DNA from: an uncultured Clostridia bacterium
GTDB lineage: Bacteria; Bacillota; Clostridia; Oscillospirales; Acutalibacteraceae
Assembly: GCA_905236975.1 (NCBI GenBank)
Contig: CAJOQU010000180.1
Coordinates: 1 to 7,015, forward strand
Length of the DNA stretch: 7,015 nt
Direction: 5' to 3'
Shown piece by piece: positions 1 through 5,674 of the stretch. The notes below the pieces were generated by a model. The model saw nothing but the letters and a program-made list of their open reading frames with translations, was not told the origin of the DNA and did no database searches. Every line of letters begins with the position of its first letter. Position 1 is the first letter of the stretch. The position numbers and the translations under genes were made by a program.

Positions 1-1
1 G

Positions 2-17
2 TTTCGGCGTTCCGAAA
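2..17. other. Short hairpin downstream of the J-domain gene
   Basis: TTTCGG and CCGAAA form a 6-bp perfect stem around CGTT, 25 nt after the J-domain gene's stop. It could be the start of a terminator for the minus-strand operon, but the bases that would carry the U-tract lie beyond the window. The run of six A (15-20) is on the wrong side for that role. Confidence 0.3.
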
Positions 18-42
18 AAAGAGAAGGTGTGCAAGCGAAATA

Positions 43-651
43 TTAACAGCAAGGGATCAGATCGCCGCCCATACATTCACAGCAACAATCCGCACAAATT
101 AAAGAGGAGCAAACATCGCAAGAAGAACACTCCCCCGTGCCGCCGTAGCCGCGGTAGGGATTATGCTGTCGCCCGGCCTGTCTTTGCGCATGGTTGACCG
201 CGTTGCGGTATTCCATATTGGCAGGATCCATACGGGCGGCGGTGGAAAAGCTGGTGTAAGCCTGGTCAAACCAACCGCGGCGATACAACACCGTACCGTT
301 CAAAAAGTACCATTCGGCATCGCGCGATTGCGGGGGCACGCCGTCCAACACTTCTTGCGCCTGCTCCAACCGCCCTTGATTGATCAAACTTCTGACCTCG
401 GGAAAGGAAGACGCGGCGTTTGGGTCGTATGCGGCGCCGCCGGAAGACCTGGATTTTCCGCCCCGGCGTTCATTGATGATCTGATCGTACGCATCGTTGA
501 TCTCTTTCATTTTTTCACTTGCCAAATCTGACAGCGGGTTATCGGCGTAATTGTCCGGATGATACTTGCGCGCCAGCTCCCGGTAGGCGTTTTTGATCTC
601 GTCATCGGTCGCGTTTTTGGAAACGCCCAGTACCGCGTAGGGGTCTTTCAT
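43..651 (-). CDS. J-domain protein with TPR-like middle and Cys-rich C-terminal tail
   Basis: A 202-residue type III J-protein, expected to stimulate an Hsp70 (DnaK) ATPase. The N-terminal J domain (about residues 3-62) has the catalytic HPD at 31-33. It lacks the G/F-rich region and CxxCxGxG zinc repeats of true DnaJ. A Ser/Gly linker (64-82) leads to helical, TPR-like repeats (about 83-155; WYFLNGTVLYRRGWFDQA is typical). The last 30 residues hold ten cysteines (175, 178, 181, 186, 189, 190, 191, 193, 201, 202) and the protein ends in Cys-Cys. I chose the ATG at 651 over an upstream in-frame start at 690 because the J domain begins at once (MKDPYAVLGV), AAGGAG lies 8 nt upstream, and the ATG overlaps the stop of the preceding gene as ATGA. 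That overlap implies translational coupling to the DUF5685-type gene. No signal peptide or membrane span is visible. The J domain is certain; the client and the role of the tail are unknown. Confidence 0.9.
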   Translation of the reverse strand: MKDPYAVLGVSKNATDDEIKNAYRELARKYHPDNYADNPLSDLASEKMKEINDAYDQIINERRGGKSRSSGGAAYDPNAASSFPEVRSLINQGRLEQAQEVLDGVPPQSRDAEWYFLNGTVLYRRGWFDQAYTSFSTAARMDPANMEYRNAVNHAQRQAGRQHNPYRGYGGTGECSSCDVCSSLICADCCCECMGGDLIPCC

Positions 652-1490
652 AGGTGAAGCTCCTTTTTCATGGTGTCCTCCAGTCCGCAATATAAAATAT
701 TGCCTAAAATGGACTTGTATTTTTTCACGTCTAACAGCTCAAAGGCTTTAGCCGCTTCGTTCAAACAAACATACAACTGCGGGGTCATGCGTTCCTTCGC
801 ATAGGCGGCCGGATCGCCCGTTACCTCCTGTTTCAACACGTTATATGACCCCGTTTTGATATCCTGCGGAAGGTCACAAGCCGCGTCGATCAGGTAAATA
901 TAACGCCCCAAGCAATAGCCCATGCGATCCAGCACCCGCTTTTGCGCGGGATCATCGGTCACGCATTGCAGCAGGCCGGACAGCGCTTTGGCCGTTGGTT
1001 CGGCGGCGCGGTCGAGCTCTTGACAATCCGCCCGTTCAAGCGTTGCCTGCTCGGCCGTGTAGCCCGAAACAATGCCTTCAAGCTCCGGGTATTTGCGGGC
1101 GGCCTTGCGGTGGGCGCGGGCAAAAAGCGGCAGTACCAACCAATTACCAAGCTTTTTGAAGCCCTTTTCATCGGCCAGATTGTCCTTTAGTTTGTAATAC
1201 AGCATGATCATGGCGGCCGCGGCGGGCATTTGAAGCGATTCGGTATTGGCGCAGTAGTTACACTTTTTCAGCGGATTGCACACACAGCGGCTTTGCTCAA
1301 ACCCGTCGCACCCGTCCTGCATGGCAAGCTGTAAAAGTGCTAAAAAGGTGAAGTCATAGCTTAAAGTCAGGCGCGAAAACACGCCGTAACTTTTGCCGAG
1401 CTCGCGGCAAAGCGAGCAGTACACGGCTTTATAGGTTTCGTACTCTTTGACCTTCAGTTCCGGCTTTGCGATTTTAATATACCCGAACAA
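648..1490 (-). CDS. DUF5685-type Cys-rich helical protein, probable TTG start
   Basis: A 280-residue protein of unknown function matching the DUF5685 pattern as I recall it. The N-terminus reads (M)FGYIKIAKPELKVKEYE, then a CxxC (C25, C28), and a second cluster C61, C69, C71, C77, C80 in the form RCxCxPxxKCxxC, which suggests a metal or Fe-S site. Two acidic motifs follow: D103xxxD107-E108 and D202xxxD206xxxD210 in GRYIYLIDAACDLPQD. The remainder looks all-helical, with no signal peptide or membrane span. I chose TTG at 1490 because it gives the usual family N-terminus and because GAGGTGAT (1505-1498), a perfect anti-SD match, sits 7 nt upstream. In-frame GTG (1502) and ATG (1499) overlap that site and would lack an SD. 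The stop overlaps the J-domain gene's ATG by 4 nt. The gene begins 67 nt after the uvrA stop with no terminator between, so cotranscription with uvrA is possible. Only a poor promoter candidate (TATAAAAT at 1521-1514, no good -35) is visible. Confidence 0.82.
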   Translation of the reverse strand: MFGYIKIAKPELKVKEYETYKAVYCSLCRELGKSYGVFSRLTLSYDFTFLALLQLAMQDGCDGFEQSRCVCNPLKKCNYCANTESLQMPAAAAMIMLYYKLKDNLADEKGFKKLGNWLVLPLFARAHRKAARKYPELEGIVSGYTAEQATLERADCQELDRAAEPTAKALSGLLQCVTDDPAQKRVLDRMGYCLGRYIYLIDAACDLPQDIKTGSYNVLKQEVTGDPAAYAKERMTPQLYVCLNEAAKAFELLDVKKYKSILGNILYCGLEDTMKKELHL

Positions 1491-1497
1491 GCGCGCC

Positions 1498-1505
1498 ATC
1501 ACCTC
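1498..1505 (-). promoter_or_regulatory. Shine-Dalgarno site that decides a TTG start
   Basis: The minus strand reads GAGGTGAT here, eight bases of the AAGGAGGTGATC anti-SD complement. It overlaps the GTG (1502) and ATG (1499) codons that a gene caller would prefer, so those cannot use it. The TTG at 1490 lies 7 nt downstream at a workable distance. The resulting N-terminus MFGYIK also fits the protein family. Confidence 0.7.
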
Positions 1506-1557
1506 ACAAAATCATTTTATACACAAACACGGCAATTTTGATGAATAATGTGTAAAT

Positions 1558-4395
1558 TTACAGCATTTTTTTCAGAAATTGCCCGGTATAAGACTTTTTA
1601 CAGGCGCAAACCTTCTCGGGCGTGCCGGTGCAGACCACCGTGCCGCCCTGATCGCCGCCTTCAGGGCCTAAATCGATGATATAGTCCGCCGTTTTGATGA
1701 CGTCCAAATTATGCTCGATCACCAGCACGGTATTGCCCGCGTCGGTAAATCGCTGAAGCACGTCGATCAGCTTATGCACATCGGCAGTGTGCAGGCCGGT
1801 GGTGGGTTCATCTAAAATATAGATCGTTCTGCCGGTGCCGCGCTTGGAAAGCTCGGTGGCAAGCTTCACCCGCTGTGCCTCGCCGCCCGACAGCGTGGTG
1901 GCGGGTTGACCGATTTTGATATAACCGAGACCTACGTCATACAAGGTCTTCAATTTGCGGTATATTTTGGGAATGCTCTCAAAAAAGTGCATGCCTTCCT
2001 CTACCGTCATTTCCAGCACATCATAAATGCTTTTGCCCTTGTATTTCACATTCAAGGTTTCGCGGTTGTAGCGCTTGCCGCCGCAAACCTCGCACGGAAC
2101 ATAAATATCCGGCAGAAAGTGCATTTCGATTTTTAAAATGCCGTCGCCCTGGCAGGCCTCGCACCGGCCGCCCTTTACATTAAAGGAGAACCGTCCCGCC
2201 GTGTAGCCGTGGGTCTTGGCGTCTTTGGTAGAAGCAAACAGCTCGCGGATATCGCCAAACACGCCGGTATAGGTGGCGGGGTTGGAGCGCGGCGTACGGC
2301 CGATGGGCGCTTGATCGATGTTGATGACTTTGTCTAAATGCTCAAGGCCGATGATCTCGCGGTATTTACCCGGAATGGTCTTGGCGTGGTTCAACTGATT
2401 GGCCAGCACCTTATAAACGATATCGTTCACAAAGGAGGATTTGCCGCTGCCCGAAACGCCGGTCACACAAACAAAGGTGCCCAGCGGAATTTTGACATTG
2501 ATTTTTTTCAGATTATTCTCGGCCGCGCCCTTTACCTCTAAAAACGCGCCGTTTCCTTTGCGGCGTTCTGTGGGAACGGGAATTTTCCTGCGGCCGGTCA
2601 GGTAGTCGGAGGTAATAGACTCCCGGCACTCCTCTAACGCCTTTAAATCACCCGAAAAGACAATATTTCCGCCGTGAACGCCCGCTCCCGGCCCTACATC
2701 CACAATATGGTCGGCGGCGCGCATGGTGTCTTCATCATGCTCTACCACGATCACGGTATTGCCAAGGTCGCGCAGACGTTTCAAGGTGGCGATCAGGCGG
2801 TCGTTATCCCGCTGGTGCAGGCCGATACTGGGCTCGTCCAAAATATAAAGAACACCCATCAAAGAAGAGCCGATCTGCGTAGCCAATCGAATACGCTGCG
2901 CTTCGCCGCCCGACAGGGTGCCCGACGAGCGCGACAGGTTCAGATATTCCAATCCCACGCTTTCAAGGAAGGTCAACCGCTCGCGGATCTCCTTTAAAAT
3001 GGGGGCGGCGATCATGCTGTCACGCGGACCAAAGGAAAGGCTGTCCAAAAATTCGATCTCGGCATGAATGGACAGATCGCAAAACTCTTTAATATTTTTG
3101 CCGCATACCGTGACCGCCAAATATTCCGGCTTTAAGCGTGCGCCGTGGCAGTCCGGGCAGTCGTGCTCGGTCATGTAGCTTTCGATTTCGGCGCGGGCAT
3201 AATCACTGGTAGTCTCGCGGTAACGGCGCTCCAAATTGTGAATGACCCCTTCAAAGGGCGCTTCATAGGTTCCGCCGCCGAAGGTACTGCTTTTTTTCAG
3301 CTTTAATTTCACGTCACCCGTACCGTACAGCACCGCGTGGCGCGCTTCTTCGGGAAGGTCGCAGAAAGGCGTGTTGATATCAAACCCAAAGTGATCGGCA
3401 AGACCGTTGTAATACATGGTGGCAATGGTGCCGGAATCCGGGTAGAACCACGAATTGACCCCCCAGCCCGAGGCACGGATAGCGCCGTCTAACAACGATT
3501 TGCTTTCATCGTTGATCACAAGTTTGGGATTCACCTTCATGAAAATCCCCAACCCCGTGCAGGTGGGGCAAGCGCCAAAGGGGCTGTTGAAGGAGAACAT
3601 GGTGGGGGTCAGCTCCGGAATGCTGATACCATGCTCATCGCAGGCAAAGCTTTGTGAAAACTGCATTTCTTCCCCGCCGATCACATCCACCGCGATCAAG
3701 CCGCCCGAAAGATTGGCGGCGGTCTCGATGCTATCGGTCAAACGGGAACGGATCTCCTCCTTCACGACCAGGCGGTCGACCACCACCTCGATCATATGCT
3801 TTTTATTTTTTTCCAGCTTGATTTCTTCTGACAGATCGTACAGATCACCGTCGATCCGCACCCGCACATAGCCCTGCTTGCGGGCGTTTTCCAGTTCTTT
3901 GGCGTGTTCGCCCTTGCGCCCTCTCACAACCGGCGCCAAAATTTGGATTTTACTGCCCGCGGGCAGAAGCAGAACGGCGTCGACAATTTGATCGGTGGTT
4001 TGCTGGCTGATTTCCTTGCCGCAGACGGGGCAATGCGGCACGCCTACCCGTGCATACAAAAGGCGCAGATAATCATAAATTTCGGTCACGGTGCCCACGG
4101 TGGAACGCGGGTTTTTTGAGGTGGTCTTTTGATCGATGGAAATTGCGGGGGAAAGCCCCTCAATGCTGTCAACATTCGGTTTTTCCATCTGCCCCAAAAA
4201 CTGCCGCGCATAGGAGGAAAGGGATTCCACATACCGGCGCTGGCCTTCGGCATAGATGGTATCAAACGCTAAGGAGGATTTGCCGCTGCCCGAAAGCCCG
4301 GTAAAGACGATCAGTTTATCCCGCGGGAGGGTAAGATTCACATTTTTCAGGTTATGCTCGGCCGCGCCTTTGATCACGATTTTATCATTTGCCAT
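1558..4395 (-). CDS. uvrA: UvrABC excinuclease subunit A
   Basis: Full-length UvrA (945 residues; family about 940-950), the damage-sensing ABC ATPase of nucleotide excision repair, cytoplasmic and acting as a dimer with UvrB. Domain order is intact: Walker A GLSGSGKS (33-40); a Cys pair C122/C125; first zinc module C252-x2-H255 with C276-x2-C279; Cys pair C413/C416; ABC signature LSGGEAQ (494-500); Walker B YILDEP ending at 522; second Walker A GVSGSGKS (646-653); second zinc finger C745-x2-C748-x19-C768-x2-C771; second signature at about 835; LDEP (861-864). One zinc ligand of the first module is His rather than Cys. The ATG at 4395 gives the family N-terminus; its SD (AAGGAAG, 4413-4407) is modest with an 11-nt spacer. 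A promoter lies upstream at 4495-4467. uvrB is nearby but not adjacent, being separated by a deacetylase-like gene and a small membrane-protein unit. Confidence 0.98.
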   Translation of the reverse strand: MANDKIVIKGAAEHNLKNVNLTLPRDKLIVFTGLSGSGKSSLAFDTIYAEGQRRYVESLSSYARQFLGQMEKPNVDSIEGLSPAISIDQKTTSKNPRSTVGTVTEIYDYLRLLYARVGVPHCPVCGKEISQQTTDQIVDAVLLLPAGSKIQILAPVVRGRKGEHAKELENARKQGYVRVRIDGDLYDLSEEIKLEKNKKHMIEVVVDRLVVKEEIRSRLTDSIETAANLSGGLIAVDVIGGEEMQFSQSFACDEHGISIPELTPTMFSFNSPFGACPTCTGLGIFMKVNPKLVINDESKSLLDGAIRASGWGVNSWFYPDSGTIATMYYNGLADHFGFDINTPFCDLPEEARHAVLYGTGDVKLKLKKSSTFGGGTYEAPFEGVIHNLERRYRETTSDYARAEIESYMTEHDCPDCHGARLKPEYLAVTVCGKNIKEFCDLSIHAEIEFLDSLSFGPRDSMIAAPILKEIRERLTFLESVGLEYLNLSRSSGTLSGGEAQRIRLATQIGSSLMGVLYILDEPSIGLHQRDNDRLIATLKRLRDLGNTVIVVEHDEDTMRAADHIVDVGPGAGVHGGNIVFSGDLKALEECRESITSDYLTGRRKIPVPTERRKGNGAFLEVKGAAENNLKKINVKIPLGTFVCVTGVSGSGKSSFVNDIVYKVLANQLNHAKTIPGKYREIIGLEHLDKVINIDQAPIGRTPRSNPATYTGVFGDIRELFASTKDAKTHGYTAGRFSFNVKGGRCEACQGDGILKIEMHFLPDIYVPCEVCGGKRYNRETLNVKYKGKSIYDVLEMTVEEGMHFFESIPKIYRKLKTLYDVGLGYIKIGQPATTLSGGEAQRVKLATELSKRGTGRTIYILDEPTTGLHTADVHKLIDVLQRFTDAGNTVLVIEHNLDVIKTADYIIDLGPEGGDQGGTVVCTGTPEKVCACKKSYTGQFLKKML

Positions 4396-4438
4396 GGTTC
4401 ACGATTCTTCCTTGCAATTTTGTTATTCGGTTTTCCGC

Positions 4439-4456
4439 GGGGGTTCAAACCCGCTT
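4439..4456 (-). other. GC-rich hairpin in the uvrA leader
   Basis: On the minus strand GCGGG and CCCGC enclose the eight-base loop TTTGAACC. It lies about 40-60 nt upstream of the uvrA ATG and inside the leader predicted from the promoter at 4495-4467. It has no following U-tract, so it is not a terminator, and it ends well before the SD, so it does not obviously block translation. It could stabilise the 5' end of the mRNA, or be chance. Confidence 0.35.
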
Positions 4457-4466
4457 TCTCAATATT

Positions 4467-4495
4467 ATTTTACCGCAAAAAACGGTTTTTGTAAA
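4467..4495 (-). promoter_or_regulatory. Probable sigma-A promoter of uvrA
   Basis: Minus-strand -35 TTTACA (4495-4490) and -10 TAAAAT (4472-4467), each 5 of 6 to consensus, are separated by exactly 17 nt. Initiation would fall near 4460, giving a leader of about 65 nt before the uvrA ATG. The promoter lies just after the terminator at 4566-4534, as expected if uvrA is its own unit. The spacer holds a short symmetric element, ACCG-7-CGGT. I see no GAAC-4-GTTC LexA/DinR box on or near it. Confidence 0.65.
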
Positions 4496-4533
4496 CAGAA
4501 AAAACATCTGATGCCCATGATTCCCTTCCCCGC

Positions 4534-4566
4534 TAAAAAAATAATCCGACGAAAAATTCGCCGGAT
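4534..4566 (-). terminator. Strong rho-independent terminator after the small membrane-protein gene
   Basis: On the minus strand ATCCGGCGAA, a TTT loop, and TTCGTCGGAT form a 10-bp stem with one G-U wobble, followed at once by TATTTTTTTA. The wobble becomes an A-C mismatch on the plus strand, so the structure is built for minus-strand RNA. It begins 13 nt after the stop of the 82-residue ORF and separates it from the uvrA promoter. Confidence 0.92.
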
Positions 4567-4579
4567 ATTTGTTCGACTC

Positions 4580-4828
4580 CTATCGTTTCCGCCCGTGAAA
4601 GCCTTCTACATTGTTGACATCAACAAAGGGAATAAAGCAAAAAAACAATTTTCTTCTTGTCCGCTTCCAGTGGCGGCGTTCAGCGGAATTTTCAGCCCGT
4701 TGGATTTCGGATTTTAAATATTTATTCAATCGAATAAACTCCGGCATAAAAACAGCCGTTCTTACCACAAATGCAAAAACCAACACCGCAGCCGCAATCC
4801 ATATTATATTAAGTAAATAATATCGCAT
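4580..4828 (-). CDS. Small single-span membrane protein of unknown function (82 aa)
   Basis: I do not recognise this family. Residues 5-22 (LLNIIWIAAAVLVFAFVV) form one hydrophobic helix at the N-terminus. It is followed by a helical, strongly basic segment (about 33-60, including ERRHWKRTRRK), a short hydrophobic patch (LFFCFIPF, 61-68), and a basic end. The excess of positive charge after the helix suggests an N-out, C-in anchor with a cytoplasmic basic tail that might touch membrane lipid, nucleic acid or a partner. The gene is credible despite its size: GGAG (4840-4837) sits 8 nt before the ATG, a perfect consensus promoter lies about 40-70 nt upstream, and a strong terminator begins 13 nt after the stop, making a complete single-gene unit. 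An operator-like palindrome overlaps its promoter. It lies between the uvrB/deacetylase operon and uvrA; there is no evidence of a repair role. Confidence 0.75.
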   Translation of the reverse strand: MRYYLLNIIWIAAAVLVFAFVVRTAVFMPEFIRLNKYLKSEIQRAENSAERRHWKRTRRKLFFCFIPFVDVNNVEGFHGRKR

Positions 4829-4873
4829 TCTTCATTCTCCGGAAAATCTCACCGCAAAAAAGTCTACGATTTT

Positions 4874-4901
4874 ATTATACCCGACATCTTGTTTTTGTCA
4901 A
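4874..4901 (-). promoter_or_regulatory. Perfect-consensus sigma-A promoter of the 82-aa ORF
   Basis: Minus-strand TTGACA (4901-4896) and TATAAT (4879-4874) are both exact consensus, with a 16-nt spacer. Initiation is expected near 4867, about 38 nt before the ATG at 4828. The region further upstream is rich in A/T tracts (4925-4956), which may help RNA polymerase bind. A promoter this strong with a palindrome over its -35 and spacer suggests high expression held in check by a repressor. Confidence 0.85.
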
Positions 4902-4907
4902 GTGTCG
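4882..4907. promoter_or_regulatory. Imperfect palindrome over the promoter, candidate operator
   Basis: On the plus strand CGACATCTTG (4882-4891) and CAAGTGTCG (4899-4907) are inverted repeats around TTTTTGT: nine paired positions with a single unpaired T at 4887. The element covers the whole -35 and most of the spacer of the 82-aa ORF promoter. It lies upstream of the expected start, so that transcript would not carry it, which favours a DNA-binding site over an RNA structure. The regulator is unknown; it is not a GAAC-4-GTTC LexA box. Confidence 0.5.
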
Positions 4908-4932
4908 AAAAAGCTAAAACGCCGTCGAAAAA
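4904..4932 (-). repeat. Two TTTTTCGAC direct repeats, 20 bp apart
   Basis: Minus-strand TTTTTCGAC occurs at 4932-4924 and 4912-4904. The 20-bp period is about two helical turns, so both copies face the same side of the DNA. The downstream copy ends next to the -35 and its CGAC belongs to the palindrome at 4882-4907. This may be a second protein-binding motif or an A/T-rich upstream element; chance cannot be excluded. Confidence 0.4.
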
Positions 4933-4960
4933 TAAAATTATTTTAATTATTTGCTTTTGA

Positions 4961-5671
4961 CTATGATAACAGCACCTCGGCGTTGGTGCCGTAAAAAATA
5001 TCGTCATGCCCGGCAATCAGCTTAAAAAACGCCTCCAAATGTTCCCAACCGCCAGGCATAAAATCCATTTCATAACTGTGACCCCAGATGTAAAAAATCT
5101 GCGCGTGAGCAGGCTGCAGCTCCAAAAATTGCCGCCCCATTTCCATCAGTCTATCAAAATCCATAATGTGATACGCGTTCGGTAAAAATTGATATAAATC
5201 CTGCTGCCGGTCGAAGCAATCGGTCAGCACGGTCGTGCGGGCATAGCGCACACCGGTTTGCTGCCGGATCAGCTTTACCACGCGGTCGTCATAATTCACG
5301 CCTCCGCCGGGGTAAGCCATTCCCACAACCTCATACCCAACCAGCTCCGAAAGATTCAACCTGTCGCGCTCAACCTGACGGATCACCTCGTCATCGGGCA
5401 GATCCGGCAACATGGGGTGGGTCAGGGTATGTGCCGCCACCTCGTGCCCGGCGTAAACCACAGGCACATCCTCCGGTGTGATTTTATAGTGTGAGACACG
5501 CCGATCGGCGCGCGTCAGCATGCCGCTTTTGCCGAGCAGCTCGGAATTGAGATTAAAGGTGGCCTTTAAACCGTACTTGTTCAACAGCTCGATCAAACGA
5601 ATATCTTGTGTGACGCCATCGTCATAACTGAAGGTGACCGCCTTGCGCTTGTTTTGTTCTGAAAATTGCAT
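4961..5671 (-). CDS. Polysaccharide deacetylase-like protein (NodB/CE4 fold), cytoplasmic form
   Basis: A 236-residue NodB-homology protein, expected to remove acyl groups from a sugar or related substrate with a metal-bound Asp/His/His site. Motif 1 is TFSYDDG with D17 (base) and D18 (metal ligand). Motif 2 is HTLTH with metal ligands H81 and H85. Motif 3 is AYPGGG (119-124), where the usual Arg of RxPY is absent. The last motif is WGHSYE with H198 as the likely catalytic acid. There is no signal peptide or membrane helix, so the usual wall-facing role is doubtful and an intracellular substrate is more likely. The ATG at 5671 is 3 nt after the uvrB stop, with a perfect AGGAGG (5687-5682) inside the uvrB 3' end and a 10-nt spacer, so the two are cotranscribed. 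No strong terminator follows: only a short A/U hairpin (4945-4933) with a T run. The substrate cannot be told from sequence. Confidence 0.85.
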   Translation of the reverse strand: MQFSEQNKRKAVTFSYDDGVTQDIRLIELLNKYGLKATFNLNSELLGKSGMLTRADRRVSHYKITPEDVPVVYAGHEVAAHTLTHPMLPDLPDDEVIRQVERDRLNLSELVGYEVVGMAYPGGGVNYDDRVVKLIRQQTGVRYARTTVLTDCFDRQQDLYQFLPNAYHIMDFDRLMEMGRQFLELQPAHAQIFYIWGHSYEMDFMPGGWEHLEAFFKLIAGHDDIFYGTNAEVLLS

Positions 5672-5674
5672 AAA

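Noticed and set aside
652..690. Upstream in-frame start extending the J-domain protein by 13 residues
   Set aside because: The extension lies within the preceding coding region, lacks an SD of its own, and does not resemble a J-protein N-terminus; the ATG at 651 has an ideal SD and stop-start overlap.
1514..1544. Promoter for the DUF5685-type gene
   Set aside because: TATAAAAT at 1521-1514 is a fair -10, but the best -35 at 17 nt is TCATCA (3 of 6), and TTTACA at 1556-1551 is far too distant. Read-through from uvrA is equally likely.
4436..4456. Plus-strand GGGTTCAAACCC, which looks like a tRNA T-arm
   Set aside because: A 5-bp T-stem does not form with correct TTC loop placement, no acceptor, D or anticodon arm is present, and the preceding bases are the uvrA leader and start.
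4256..4717. Plus-strand open frame of 153 codons running from uvrA into the upstream gap and the 82-aa gene
   Set aside because: It overlaps the start of uvrA and much of the 82-aa gene on the opposite strand, crosses the terminator, has low-complexity composition and resembles no protein family.
4882..4907. The promoter palindrome read as a transcription terminator
   Set aside because: Neither strand has a U-tract after the stem, and the element overlaps a perfect promoter, so an operator is the better reading.
4933..4945. A/U palindrome followed by a T run after the deacetylase gene, as a terminator
   Set aside because: The stem is only about five A-U pairs with a three-base loop, too weak to call. 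At most it is a leaky end for the uvrB operon.
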